A DNA stretch of 64,000 nucleotides from Dicaeum eximium (GCA_013396995.1 VWZP01010273.1:1271003-1335002), one strand, 5' to 3'; positions 49,901 to 60,100 are shown, numbered from the stretch's first letter. Notes: generated by a model from the letters alone, not told the origin. Made by a program: numbers and translations.

Positions 49901-51911
49901 CAGTGGTTTTTGTTTACATAACAATAAATACTTGGTTATTTATTTCAGTAACTGCTATATCTGTACAGCAACCTTTCTGAAAACAAATGCAACAAATTCA
50001 AAAATACCACATCAATTTACTTCAGAAAAACCAAACAATTTTTAAAAAAATCAAACCCACAAAAAATATAATATTATCCTGATGTGTTCCAATAGGTGGA
50101 AACCTATTCCAAAAACTAACAACAAGCAAAAACCAAAAAAAACCAGAGGTGGTCCTCTGATTTTTCAGGAGAACACTGATGAATTGCCACTCACATCACC
50201 AACCATTCTCCATATCCCAAAAGCTGTCGAGATGACAGATTTACACTGCTGTGGATTATGGATCCTAGCATCCACATGAATAAACAGGAGAAACTGAAGA
50301 AGCAGAGACAACTAACAAGGGTTAGAGAGGGCTGATCTTCATAGTCTACCTCTTTCCATGACAAACACAAATATACTGTAATTATATCTAAAAAAAAGAG
50401 TGGCTATAGTAAATTAACTTGTGCACTGGCACCCTGCACAAAACAAAACTACCAAAACCACCATCAACAACACCAAAAAAACCAAACAAAAAAACCACAC
50501 AGTTTTCCATCTTGAAGAGCTTAAAGCACTGTTTCTTTTTCTGTTCTATTACTAAAGTGTTAGAACTTGCCAAATCTCCAAACAATAGCAATGCTTTAAA
50601 GGTAGCAGCAATATATTAGTTTTGTACACCTATTATTCCTCACTGCTGAACAGGAACTGTTTATAAAACTCAGCCCACAAAAACCTTCAGATGTACAATT
50701 TACCTATTCAAACTTTCATGCTGATGCAAAAAATACAAAAGAATATTCAGAAACAATTGTGAACACTACCTGAATCATAGATTATTCTTCTCTTCTTTTT
50801 TGTCCGCTTTTGTTTGGAATCATCTTCACTGGGTGAATTATTCACCTAAGTGTAACAGTCCATTAGTTCAACCATTAAACAGATCCTCTCAGCTTTTTAG
50901 TCAGTCATACATTCAAATTTAAGAGTTTCAAACAAATTCTAACAGAAATTATTTATTTTCCAATCTCACATTTACAAACGGTCTTGTACTAACTCCTGCA
51001 TGGGAGGGGGAAAGATGCAGCACAGAGGAAATAAGGAAAAATGTTCACATTGAAATTCTATAGTCAGAAGACTTATTTAAGTAGAATCTTACTTCTAAAC
51101 TGTTATGTTTCACATTAAACATTCCATCCTATTAGAAATTCTTCCACTCTTTAAGTGATTTTAAAACATTGCTTTCTTTTTTATACAGCTCAGATGACTA
51201 ACACGTAAAGTAGTCTGAAACCAGAACCCAATCTCATTTTAATCTGTCATTTTAAAGAATTTGGTCTCTGCTGCAGGTTAGAGAAGTGATCCCAACAAAC
51301 ACAATGTTCACGTTTCCTGCACAGGTGTTAAAAAAGCTGGTCAGCAGGCACTGTACCACAGACTTTTACCTCATTTGTAAGCGTGACACCTTTATATGTC
51401 TACAGCTACTGGGCACAAACCTTGAGTTTATTAGATTAAAAATTACATTAGCAAACCTACTTAGAGAACTGTGGCCAAGAGTCAGAATAACTTCAAATAT
51501 ATCAGACTGCTCTTACACTAGCACTTAACAATAACAACTTCTACCTACTCTTGTCCTACAAAACAAATTTTTCAAATTAGCAATTTTCTTCACCATCTGA
51601 AAGTTCTACTGCTAGAAGTTAATTTTAAGTGGCAGTTTCCTCCCCTGCCTATAAAAACTACTGACATATAGTCTGTTATTTTAGTATATGAGAAGAACCA
51701 TGGCTTTAAAAAATGCTAGATACACAAACAATCCAGCACCAGAGAAACCAAGCATTTAATAAGTATGAAAAGCAAAACTAACCTTAGTCTCCTTTTCCCT
51801 TTTCTTCCCACTGGAGGGTCCTGCACCATTTTTAATTTTTTCACTCTTTTTCACTGTCTCACATTCTTGTCGCTTTCCAGAGGGTACAACACCAAAGAAT
51901 TTCCGGATATC
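23838..51911 (-). CDS. RFC1: RFC1, replication factor C large subunit
   Basis: AAA+ subunit of the clamp loader that opens PCNA and places it on primer-template DNA during replication and repair. Twenty-four coding exons are assigned on the minus strand, about 1,128 residues (human 1,148), all joined in frame. Order along the protein: PIP-like N-terminus DIRKFFG; acidic/basic linker with KSKPLSPVKQTPTSALDFFG; BRCT domain in exons 35065-35244 and 34358-34462; RFC box LLWVDKYKP; Walker A SGPPGVGKTTT; Walker B LIMDEVDG; sensor-like CMCNDRNHPK; RFC collar; basic C-terminal tail. Key ATPase residues are present and no disabling change is seen. The initiator Met is not in exon 51783-51911 and must come from an upstream exon (see 52639-52674). 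The gene converges with WDR19 and diverges from KLB. Confidence 0.97.
24512..24703 (-). CDS. RFC1: RFC1 penultimate exon
   Basis: 64 codons, from VKAAFTRAYNKEAHLTPYSL to DSDAMIK; acceptor ctgccag, donor AAG|gtgatt. The acidic EEIQSDEDEQD stretch is conserved in character. If the donor is not used, the frame reads two more codons (V, I) to TAA at 24503-24505, giving a shorter C-terminus. Confidence 0.94.
25733..25946 (-). CDS. RFC1: RFC1 exon: collar region
   Basis: 214 bases; acceptor ttgacaaag, donor gtaaaa. It encodes TQTCKRTVNMEYLSYLRDAL and continues through MKEDVENIMEISTWGSKPS to DPK. It aligns with the human collar domain. Confidence 0.95.
26389..26534 (-). CDS. RFC1: RFC1 exon: collar region
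   Basis: Acceptor ttccag, donor gtagta. It encodes AIYASVLPGELMRGYMSQFP through GKHDRIIQELAMHMSL and ends in AG|A. Confidence 0.96.
27336..27453 (-). CDS. RFC1: RFC1 exon: collar region
   Basis: Acceptor tttccag, donor gtgagc. It encodes GNLKKHLVLLSRTADSICDG through RSKQNWNLLPTQ and ends in phase 0. Confidence 0.95.
27572..27726 (-). CDS. RFC1: RFC1 exon: after the AAA+ module
   Basis: Acceptor ttctgtag, donor gtgagt. It encodes GPFDVVRKVFAAGEEAARMS through ENYVHVKPAAA, two bases into a Gly codon. Confidence 0.95.
28159..28257 (-). CDS. RFC1: RFC1 exon
   Basis: 33 codons, phase 0 at both ends; acceptor ctttag, donor gtaagt. It encodes VLHNLNMWCAKDKSLTYDEA through AKKDIKL. Confidence 0.95.
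28417..28512 (-). CDS. RFC1: RFC1 exon: AAA+ lid
   Basis: 32 codons, phase 0 at both ends; acceptor attacag, donor gtcagt. It encodes GAMMSIAFKEGLKIPPPAMQ through AANQDIRQ, the helical lid of the AAA+ module. Confidence 0.96.
28912..29049 (-). CDS. RFC1: RFC1 exon: sensor region
   Basis: 46 codons, phase 0 at both ends; acceptor aatcacag, donor gtaagt. It encodes ELIALIRHTKVPIICMCNDR through RFQRPRLEQIK. The CNDRNHPK block is the sensor-1 area of clamp-loader ATPases. Confidence 0.96.
30061..30149 (-). CDS. RFC1: RFC1 exon: Walker B
   Basis: Acceptor attttcag, donor gtgaag. It encodes ASSSVSGKHVLIMDEVDGMA then GNEDRGGIQ. LIMDEVD is the Walker B / DExD motif that coordinates magnesium and activates water for ATP hydrolysis. 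Confidence 0.97.
30590..30704 (-). CDS. RFC1: RFC1 exon: after Walker A
   Basis: Acceptor ggaccag, donor gtgtgt. It encodes ELGYSYVELNASDTRSKNSL through SIKDFCS, with the conserved ELNASDTRS block of RFC proteins. Confidence 0.96.
30861..31020 (+). repeat. G+T-only low-complexity tract
   Basis: About 160 bases on the plus strand built almost only from G and T (runs such as ttggttggggttttttt), so RFC1 pre-mRNA carries A and C there. Intronic; no coding meaning, although short open frames cross it. Confidence 0.85.
32090..32199 (-). CDS. RFC1: RFC1 exon: Walker A
   Basis: Encodes AKPSKTGSKDDGTGFKAALL then SGPPGVGKTTTAALVCK; donor gtgagt. GPPGVGKTT is the ATP-binding P-loop with Lys and Thr intact. 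The acceptor is aaaag directly after a T20 run on the coding strand (plus A20 at 32205-32224). Confidence 0.95.
33124..33520 (-). CDS. RFC1: RFC1 exon: linker and RFC box
   Basis: 397 bases, the longest RFC1 exon here; acceptor cctaag, donor gtgact. It starts AKKVESKPKKTPQKAEAGKR (a low-complexity basic linker), then LLWVDKYKPVSLKAIIGQQG, the RFC box that opens the AAA+ domain, and ends NSLEDGQ plus one base. Confidence 0.95.
34358..34462 (-). CDS. RFC1: RFC1 exon: end of BRCT
   Basis: 35 codons, phase 0 at both ends; acceptor gctccag, donor gtatgc. It encodes ASTLGTKVIDEDGLFDLIRT through YELAAETE, the last part of the BRCT domain. Confidence 0.96.
34592..34902. mobile_element. LTR-like element, partly hidden by an assembly gap
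   Basis: Starts TGTCCTGGATT and ends AAACCAAGACA, imperfect inverted TG...CA termini as in a retroviral LTR. Internal text such as gccatctgataaaaatagag and aataggccattgagtgcc resembles a solo-LTR family I associate with passerine endogenous retroviruses. Orientation and family are not certain, no clean target-site duplication is visible, and 85 bases inside are N. No viral coding sequence is present. Confidence 0.5.
34796..34880. other. Assembly gap (85 N)
   Basis: Run of N inside the LTR-like element, next to a TA/TG microsatellite. Its size may be nominal. Confidence 1.
34908..35000. repeat. TA/TG microsatellite
   Basis: Alternating (TA)n, (TG)n, (TA)n array in an RFC1 intron about 65 bases from the BRCT exon end. 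Its closeness to the gap suggests the true length is poorly resolved. Confidence 0.95.
35065..35244 (-). CDS. RFC1: RFC1 exon: BRCT domain
   Basis: 60 codons, phase 0 at both ends; acceptor gttctcag, donor gtgaga. It encodes GAENCLEGLTFVITGVLECI through DCGQSKCEK. The FVITG, RYGGKVTG and TNYLVVGRD motifs define the BRCT fold, which in RFC1 binds 5'-phosphorylated DNA. Confidence 0.97.
35748..35855 (-). CDS. RFC1: RFC1 exon: before BRCT
   Basis: 36 codons, phase 0 at both ends; acceptor ctgacccag after a long pyrimidine tract, donor gtaagt. It encodes SISPEDSEKKRNNYQAYRSF through GSKEIPQ. Confidence 0.95.
36922..37148 (-). CDS. RFC1: RFC1 exon: low-complexity linker
   Basis: 227 bases; acceptor aaatgaaag, donor gtagga. 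It encodes TDSAGAAKNYSAKPQTKAEQ through KKEKVSPNKTE. Ser/Lys-rich linker, poorly conserved in sequence but matching human in position and charge. Confidence 0.88.
37250..37334 (-). CDS. RFC1: RFC1 exon: linker
   Basis: Acceptor ttatttag, donor gtagga. It encodes AWKNTEGEQTVLSINSSPNT through YKSER plus one base. Weakly conserved; assigned because the phases join exactly with both neighbours. Confidence 0.82.
37663..37740 (-). CDS. RFC1: RFC1 exon: acidic linker
   Basis: 26 codons, phase 0 at both ends; acceptor ctttcag, donor gttgaa (weak). It encodes LERQLHEDEEFARTLAMLDE then TPQKKK, close to human. Confidence 0.94.
39502..39576 (-). CDS. RFC1: RFC1 exon: acidic linker
   Basis: 25 codons, phase 0 at both ends; acceptor aatacag, donor gtaaaa. 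It encodes PSQSKDSTLDDEAIARQLQL then EEDSE. The DEAIAxQLQL motif is conserved. Confidence 0.94.
40294..40526 (-). CDS. RFC1: RFC1 exon: N-terminal region
   Basis: 233 bases; acceptor tgtttag, donor gtgagt. It encodes EDDDFANKRISLKPKENGTS through KSKPLSPVKQTPTSALDFFG to VASKRKE. The TPTSxLDxFG block is a conserved RFC1 feature. Confidence 0.95.
40527..49621. other. Large RFC1 intron, no feature recognised
   Basis: 9.1 kb AT-rich intron, the longest in the window. Only short low-complexity runs and a minor duplication (ttggcctatattg near 45285-45320) stand out. No CR1, LTR, RNA gene or additional exon recognised. Confidence 0.6.
49622..49741 (-). CDS. RFC1: RFC1 exon: N-terminal region
   Basis: 120 bases; acceptor aaacacag, donor gtaatg. 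It encodes SEEEVQSVKKSKKSPENKAA through LKRDPVVYISET, joining G|AT (Asp) on both sides. Confidence 0.93.
50770..50845 (-). CDS. RFC1: RFC1 exon: N-terminal region
   Basis: 76 bases; acceptor acacttag, donor gtagtg. It encodes VNNSPSEDDSKQKRTKKKRR then IIYDS. KKKRRIIYDSDSE across the junction is a conserved basic/acidic block and a plausible nuclear localisation signal. Confidence 0.94.
51783..51911 (-). CDS. RFC1: RFC1 exon: PIP-like N-terminus
   Basis: 43 codons, phase 0 at both ends; acceptor tttactag, donor gttagt. It encodes DIRKFFGVVPSGKRQECETV through KREKETK. Human RFC1 starts MDIRKFFG, so the Met must come from an upstream exon that ends in phase 0. Confidence 0.95.
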
Positions 51912-54900
51912 CTAGTAAAAGGGAAAAGAGGTCTATCAGTTTTTAAATACAGACAGCTCCTCACACCACAAAATAGCAAGTTACCTTCTCATTACATTAA
52001 TTGATTTTGAAATTTTGTCTACAGTTCAGAAAACAAAGCCCAGATAGTTAAAAGTAGCTACTCGGACACCCACAACATTTGACTCTTTGAATCATGAAAA
52101 AATTTATTTCTTTCTTAGTTGGGCATCTTCACCAATAGATACTGCAAGACAAACTTCCAGCAGCAATGAAATACAATGACTTAAGACAGATGTATAAATA
52201 TAATTATTTTTCTGATTAACTTATGGCAAACCTAAACCAAAGTATTTCTACAGTTAAAATTATTAACACAGCTATGAAGTAGTGTCCCACGTAGAAAGAA
52301 AGAAAAGGACCAGGAGCTTGAAACAGTGAAGTAATGGCACATACTGCATTCTCCACCTTCTCATAAATTTTTAAGACAGTAACTTACACCTCACTAAAAA
52401 AGTAGCCAGCAAGAAACTTAGAAAATTTCAATAAAGAAAAATAACACCAAGATCTATTTTGTTACCTTAGTTTAGTACCTGACCACAATACAGCCATAAC
52501 AAGCTTTCTAGGCATGTAAAATCAGCAGCTGGAGCTTACATTTTAGAAAATCACTACTGTACACACAAAATCACATCTGACTCCTTTTTTAAAAATCTAG
52601 CAATCCAGTTTTATTAAAAGAAATTGGGAAAAAGGTACCTTGTTGATATCAGTACCCCCAGGGTTAGCAGTCATTTTAGAGAAAGATGGTACCCCCTGTA
52701 GCCCAAGTCAGAGACAGCAGGAAAAGGATGGGGCTCAGGACGCCACTGGTCACCGCTGGGAGCTATTCCCTATCATGAAGTTCAGCTGGCACTTTGTTAT
52801 TACAGGGAACCACAACTAAAGTAGCACATTCTTAGCAAACTGCCATCAAGTCTGACTGGTAATAAGGCATCTTTGAGGCTCTTTTTTTAACAGTCAACTC
52901 CTGTCTGTTTGGATTTAGGGTTTAAAATCAGTGGAATATGTAATTTGAAAGCATAAACTAAAGATGGGACATGTATCGCTCCATTTAGTGTACTTAAAAC
53001 CATTTTCTAGAATTGGAAATGTTGTTTCCTGTAAAAATGTAGGCTCTGTGTTTTAACTGCATATATTAATATGGATTCAGCAAATGGTAGTTTGAAATCC
53101 TCAATGTGACTTCACACTTTTCCAATCATGGAATTCATGTCTTGAAGGATATATTTTCAACACTCTACTATTTTACATATATTCCTACCATATAAATGCA
53201 GTACTATATAAACTCTGAAATTTTGACAGCCAATACCTACAGCTCTGAAGAGAAAGTCTCCAAGTAGATGTTTGGATTTAATTACTCAATTATACTCATT
53301 ATTACTGACTTCCTTTTAGGCTTAAGGTGAACATATGCAAAAGAAAAACAAGTTTGATTACATCTTTTATGTAGTAAAATAATTCAAATACTTAATAAAA
53401 CACTACAAAATAAAGTGACTTTAAAGTTATCTTTCTTTCATAATTGTTACTTTAAAGCTTAAAATATTTGAGAATTTAATTTTACATCAACAGTAAGGTT
53501 CTATTCATTCTACTGTTTTCACTAAAAACTGTAAACTAAGTGAGGTGCACTGCAAATCTACCTTGCTCTGCCAACCCTGTGCTACCTGGAAATTATTACA
53601 TGAGGGAACATGAATATATCCCAAAATTACAGTCATCAAACTTGTACACCTTAAAAGTCATAGCAGGGAATATGTATTACATTGGTTAGCCCAGCTTAAA
53701 ACCACATGTTTGCTTTAATTTATTTCTAAAGCTTTTCAGTAGGCTTCTCCAAAGGCTTTTTTAGCAAGATTTATTAATCACTATTTTTCCTCTAACTTGA
53801 TCTTGCGTTTGGATTCTGGTTCTGGAATCAGTTTAAAAGTGTAGATAATTCTGGCAGAAGCTCTGCAGAACCTTCTGGTGTTTTGAGAATAGGCAGTAAT
53901 ATTAGAATTCTTTAAGATTCATACAAGGTTTATGAAATGCAAACTTAAAACACACAGCCCTAAGCTACAAAGGAAGATTGACATCTATGCACAGCCTTCA
54001 TCAATATTCCACTATAAATTCACAAATCTTCTGCAGCTATCCTGCTCCTCAGAGGAAAAAGTAACCTTTCTAACATAACACAGTGAATAGATAATTGCTT
54101 GGGAGAAAAGTATGCCTCAGGGCAACAATAAAGTTAACCTTTCAGTGAAGCTTTTATCCAGGAATCATGAAACAGATTTTTCATGCTTTTTATAAAGGCA
54201 TGTCAGACAAATTATTAATTCATTGCATAACTAATTGCAGAAATCAAGCCACATAAGTATTTGTCATACAAGTTTAGATCCCAGACAGGACCACTTTCCT
54301 CCATCCTGGGCTTATCTATTTAACATACTCTGACTGACCTTCCTGTTGGTATATTATGCCATCCATATATATGTAGGACCACCAGGTGGAAAATCTCTAT
54401 GTTCAGCTTTTATCTACACTCATTCCAAAGAGGAAAGGCTGGAACTGTCAACTTCCAGGACATGCCCCCAAAACCCACACCAATGTCCCCTGTGTATCCT
54501 GGAGATACTCACCAGGATGGCTGTTCCCTTGCCCAAAAGGCTAAAATTAAAATAGACAAGGCTATTTTGGTGTGGCTCCCCAGGGCTGCCTGAGCAGCAG
54601 CACCAGCAAAGAATAACTCTGAGCAGTTCCACCTAGGTAGGAGCTGTAACTAAAAATGTCTGATCACTCTCACTCATTTAGGGGGGTAATTGATGCCTAG
54701 CATCTGAAAGGCCTAAAAAGCTGCTCAGCTATCTTAGAGTTGTCTGGCTGTGCCATCTAGTCATTGCCTGTTCTGACTACTGCTTCAAATCCTCCATCTT
54801 ACACTGTAACAGAACACCACAGTAATTAATCATGCCAGGCTGCAAGTTTTCTCTTGAAAGATTTTTATCTGTCTTTTACTGGGGAGAGTAACACAAACAG

Positions 54901-56439
54901 AAACTGAAACCCATTTGTTAGGTAGTACAAAGACTGGTAACTCAAAGAGTATTTTTACAAGACTAATGTTCAGTAAGCCAGAATAGTTTCCAAAGTAAAA
55001 TCATATAATCCAGCCTGCACCTCAAAATACAAGACAGAAAACTGAACTTCATAAACCTAGCTCAATGACTGCAGTAGAAAGTAATGCACCTTACTTCAGG
55101 TATGACATTTGGCACTTCCAGAACAACTGCACTAACTAAAATCAGATTTATATTATCACTTCAGTGAAACCAATAATACCTGCTTGAACAGTTACTGATA
55201 GTGGTAACTGCAGCAGTTTTTCAAGCAGTGTCACGGTTCTAAGTGTGTCACAGCTGATGCTCCAGCTCCAGCCATGGTTGTCCCTCTAAGCAAGAGGAAA
55301 CTGAAGAAACCCCTACTCCTGAGCATTCATTCCCTCAGGTGTACCACTGTAGCTCACTGCTTGGGAACTGGGTCATGGCCACTAATCTCAGTGAAAGAAT
55401 AAATCCCTTCTAATAGAAATCAGTTTGTTGTGTAACTCCGCACACACCAGCTCAGCACAGCTGAGAATATGCTGCAGGATCAAGCTAACAGGGGCTACTT
55501 ACACTTGGCATTACCCAAAAAAACTTTGCAAGAGTGTGACACTGACTTGCAATATGCTCATGCTGTCACTGCACAAGCACAACAGGCTGCACCATTACTA
55601 ACATCACTGTACTTTGCCTCTATTTCCACAGCTGCAGCAGAGATGCTTGACCAGCCACTTCAGCACTGCAAAGGGAATGGGATGAGGCAACTTTTAAGCT
55701 CCCCAAAATGATGACTTCATCCCTTCTAGAAAAGGCCCAGACACTGTGAGATGTGTGATGTTCAGAAGATCACACAGACGGAGAATGCCTTTGTCCTGGG
55801 AAGGTGGGAAAGGAGGAAGCAAGGCTTCCAATATCAATTTTCTAAAAAGGTGCTAGCAGAGACACAGGAGAGGCAGATCTCTTACATAAATTTGAAGTTA
55901 TCAGCCAGCCTAAAACAAACCATGAAAAGATCACAGTTGAATAGTGCCAGGAGTCTTAGTGCTGGGAGATCTCTGTCAATACAGTACAAGACTCAGATTG
56001 TATCACCCACCATTGGAGAGTACCAGGTGTAAGCTATAAACAAACTCTTTGGAGAGTCCAAAACAAGCTGCACCTTAACTCACAAAATGACATCTGTAGT
56101 TAAGCCAGTAAAAGATGTGCACAGAGCCTCAATCTGAATAAAAGCAAACTTATTTGAGCCAGAAATGAAAAGGGGATACCATCTTATGATGACTGCATAG
56201 GTGAGCAGCACTTTGGAAAGCACAGGAACACGTATATGTTTATGTTTAAAATCTCTTTACATCCTACTGAGGGATGCATGGTTATCTATAAACAACTGTC
56301 TACTTCCAGACTTTCAAGCTCTTTTTTCCCCTCACCGAACTGTTTTTCTGCAAGTACTGCACACCCTCCAGCTCGTCACCAGAAGCGCCCCGTGTGTGCT
56401 CCTGCTGGAATTAAAGGACTAGCTAACACTCGGGCACAC
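51912..56439. other. RFC1 5' intron region, only a candidate start exon seen
   Basis: 4.5 kb between the first certain coding exon and the CpG island. Apart from the candidate exon at 52639-52674 I recognise no exon and no repeat I would assign to a family. Confidence 0.55.
52639..52674 (-). CDS. RFC1: Candidate RFC1 start exon (alternative N-terminus)
   Basis: The minus strand has ATG in a good context (A at -3), then MTANPGGTDINK, then AAG|gtacct, a usable donor in phase 0 that joins exactly to DIRKFFG. An acceptor-like ggctacag lies 22 bases upstream of the ATG, so it could be an internal 5' exon. Human RFC1 has only Met before DIRKFFG, so this would be an 11-residue extension. I found no ATG|GT exon end in the CpG island. 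This is inference from frame and splice fit alone. Confidence 0.35.
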
Positions 56440-57110
56440 CGCCTTTACAGAAGGTTTGTTCATCCGCATTCCTTCCCCGGACGAGGCCACGCTCCGCGCC
56501 CACACCCCGCCCGCTTTCAGGGAAGGGAAACTGGAGAGGCTCAGCCGCATCCCCCTCCGGGCAAGAGCATTTCCTCGGCCACGGGTTCGTGTTCCTGGCA
56601 CGCGTGCGAAGCCTCGGCGCTTGCGGGCGGGAGCGCGGCGGGGCGGCCTCTCCGCCGCAGCCTCTCGGGCACCGCGGGGCTCGCTCAGCCCGCGNGGGCG
56701 GGGCTGCGGGGCGTGCCCCGGGCCGGGGCCATGGCAGAGGCTCCCGGGGGAGCTCGGCTGCTTCCAGCGATCCCGGCCCCGTCCCTGTCTGTCCCTGTCG
56801 GCCCTGTGCCCGTTCGTGTGCGGGCGGCAGCGGCCCCTCCGTGCGGCAGGGGTTTAACCGCTGCCGCGGCCTCGGGCGCTGCCCCGGCGGGAACGGGAGC
56901 GCCGCAGGAGCAGCTCAAAATGGAGCCGCGTGGGCTCGGGCCCTGCGGCAGAGCAGGGAGCCGGCAGGCTGAACTGCTGCGTGGAACCACAAGAAAGCAG
57001 TGCCGGGCCTCAGTGGCTTTCGTCTCCTTATAGGGCACTGGGGCAAACAGAGCAGCCGAAACGGGCGGGCAGCCAGGCCCGGGTCAGCGCAGCACTGAAA
57101 AGCTTCTCAT
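56440..57110. promoter_or_regulatory. RFC1: CpG island, likely RFC1 promoter
   Basis: GC- and CpG-rich block with several GGGCGG/GGCGGG Sp1-type boxes (near 56625, 56640 and 56696) and an NRF1-like cacgcgtgcg at 56599. It stands out sharply from AT-rich flanks and sits upstream of RFC1 on the minus strand, as expected for a housekeeping promoter. A non-coding exon 1 probably lies inside; donor candidates on the minus strand are at 56336 (CG|gtgagg) and near 56450. One unresolved base (N) is at 56695. The long plus-strand frames across it are most likely compositional. Confidence 0.8.
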
Positions 57111-60100
57111 CGTCATAAACTGCTCATAAACATGTGACAGTCCCCTCCTGGCTGGCGAGCGTCTGGTTCCTCTAATGGTACTTTCTGCCATGCGCTGAGG
57201 AGAGGTCGGAATTTAGGAGTCCAAGAGAAACGGAGAAACTAATTAACGCTGACTGCTACTGACTGCTTAATTTTCTAATTAATTTCCAATGAAATCTTCT
57301 ATATTTTCTTCCACTGAACACACTTGCTGAATGCTGGAAGGGAATAAACTTGGCCAAGCCAAATAAAAATAACTCCACTCTCAAATATAGTCTGATGTTT
57401 AGATTCTGTCAACCTACTGAATTGCTAATTATTGTTGGACTTGGAGAAGACTGGGGAAGACAAACTGAAGTTGTTACAGATATTGCCAGTGATATAGGAG
57501 ACCATTCATCAAAGAAAAAAAAAAACCCAACCAGAGAGTACAAGCTCAATTTGTACTTGTCTCATACTGCAATCCCTAATGCTGTTACTTGTGTTCACTG
57601 TCTAGTTGGTGGCATGGTCTCATCCCAGATAGCTGCTAATGACAGCTATTTCCATTCCTGTTTAATTCTTGAAATTAGACTTTAAGTAATTTTAAGGTCC
57701 CATTTGTACAGAAACTGCCACTGTTCTTTAATGAACACACGTGATTAGGTGGGCCTGTGTATTTTCAGCATTAGCATAGCTTTTGCTATGCTTTTTAGCA
57801 TAGAATTTGGGTTTCTGTATAAGGAACACAGTGAGCAAGTAAACATAAACCCACAGCATTGGCTGTGCTTCTTGGCCTTTTTTGCAAGTTATTCCATAGG
57901 CACTCAACATAATGGCTATGCAAACAAAACTGATACTGCTTTAGAGAAACATCTCCAGCGATAAGTTTGTATTTACATATTTCATTCTGGTTATGTAACT
58001 TTGAAAGCTGTGCTTTTTATTCCTGATACCAGAACTAAAGATCAGTTAAAGTGGCTGACTTTAGGAGCCAAGCTGTTCAAATAATGCTAAAAGAGTTATT
58101 GCAGGTGGTTATCTCAGTTTGTAGTTGATAAAGCTACCTAGAGTAACATCCAGCAGAGCAGTATCTGTTTGTAGGTTTGTAACATCTTCATGTTTCTTGG
58201 AAGGCAAGAGTTTAACCCTTTATGAGGACATCAGACTGAACACCTGGAATGCCTTCAATTCACTCCTGGCTATGGTGGGGAGACACAGGATACCTCTACT
58301 CCTATGTACATGCCTATGGAACCAGTGGAAGTGGGAAAAACCTTGCCCCAGAAAGCTGAACTATTGTATTACGATGTGCTTTGCAAGACAATATCAAGGC
58401 AGAATCCCTTCTGAGTCTGTAATTGATCATGGGTCATGTTTTAAAGGCCTATTACCCAACTAAAATTACAGCTTTTTAAAAAGTAGCTAAAGTACATTTG
58501 ATTTCACCGCTCTATTTACAACTATGACAAATAATTTTTACAAAATTAGTATTGTTTTCTACCTTGCTGAAACTCACACACTATTTGGCTTTTTATGTTG
58601 GGGGTTTTTTTCCGAAAAACATTTTAAAAAGTGAGATATTAAATCTTGAAGTTGAGGTTTTTTCCCCCTAAGTAATAAGCCCAGTCCTACTGTTAATATT
58701 ATTAGTGAAGGCTTTGTCTTGCTTGTTGAGAGAGGAGGTTTTTAATAAGAAAATTACATTTTCTTATATTGAGAAATAAAAAATAGTCTGTTTTCTTTTT
58801 GTTAATATATTTTTTTCCCTACATTTTTGTATATTGCTACATTGATACTCTTTTGAAATTGAAACCACTTTTTAAGTGAAATTTAAGGTTAAATTCTGAT
58901 TTTTTTGGTAGTAATAATGGGCATTAAAATACTCATTTACTAGACTGTAGTCTCTATTTTGGAAGACTCTCATAAGGAATATTTTTCTTACTAGACTCTC
59001 TAGTAAAGAAAAGAAATTTTTTCTGGCATTGTATAAGCAGAAATTGGTATTTTGTTACAGATGAAAAATTCCAAAAAATCTTCATAAAACTGTGGTGTAG
59101 TTTCTATTTACATTAGGCTTTCTATAGTATCCATCACAACTATGTGTCTTTAGAAAGACTTGATCCCATCTCAAACAGTTTTTGCTGTATAAGGTAAAGA
59201 TAAGGAATTTGCAGGACGCTGCTGTTTGCAATTACATAAGTTGTGCTTCTTTGAGCACCTAACACTAGTAGATCTGAGCAGCTGATATTAATGTAAACAT
59301 TACACTTTTTCTGAGTGAACTTTGTCTTTTGGTCTTTTTCTTCATTTACATATCTAGGCAGAATGAATGTGTCAACTCAGATAGTCTAACATTCAAAACT
59401 CTATCCTTTCAACTAATGTGTTTGGGATTTCTGTAGATCAAATCCCAGATTTTCAAGCCAACCCCCAAAACAAGGAGAGTACATATTCAAGAGTCAAGTG
59501 AAAAATTGTTTTTTTCATTTGAATCATATGCCTTGGCAAAGAAGAAAGGGAAAACTGATAAGTATAAGAATTGAACTGAATAATCATTAGGCTTCCTAAC
59601 TACTGAATCTGTATCAGCAAGTGCCCTGGAGATTTCAGCTTCTCCCAGTCTTGATTCATTGTGAAGCCAGATTGATTAGGTGCATGGACGGGGGCAGAAA
59701 TCCTACTGTGCAGTGTCACACTGTATGATGTCCTCAGACAGCATCAGGGTAGTCTTTGTCAGGTAATGAAAGCCTTCTTCCAAATTCAAGTCACTATATG
59801 ATACTCATCACTTAAACTTCTTCCTCTTTAACTTCATGAAGTTAAATTACAGCCCAAACAGTTAAATATGACCAAGCAGGAAGAAACTGGATTCACAGAG
59901 GCTTGAAACATTGAAACACTTCCAAACCGCGATTATGGTATGCTCCCAGTCCTGTCAGTAACAAGGAAAGAAGTACAGTTCATAACCTTATACAGACCAA
60001 GCATCTGAGAGCACCAGTCTCTGCTGCACCTTACACATCTCAGGCAGGTGCAACACACAGTCTGCATCCACCTGCCAGTGGTGCTAACGCTGCTGTATTC

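Noticed and set aside
50846..51782. RFC1 intron corresponding to the human AAAAG/AAGGG (CANVAS) repeat intron
   Set aside because: I looked for a pentanucleotide array and see none. The human repeat derives from a primate Alu, so absence is expected.
52700..52790. Possible CR1 relic: minus-strand translation VTSGVLSPILF resembles part of CR1 reverse transcriptase
   Set aside because: Only about ten residues match, with a gap relative to the usual motif, and flanks do not extend the similarity. It could be chance; a RepeatMasker run would decide.
56236..57033. 265-codon plus-strand open frame across the CpG island, with a 117-codon frame opposite
   Set aside because: GC-rich DNA has few stops. 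The frame mixes low-complexity Ala/Arg/Pro/Gly runs, crosses an N, and has no recognisable domain; several overlapping frames exist on both strands.
57773..57792. Perfect hairpin gcatagc-tttt-gctatgc
   Set aside because: Only 7-8 bp of stem in AT-rich DNA. No longer fold or terminator-like or microRNA-like arms around it.
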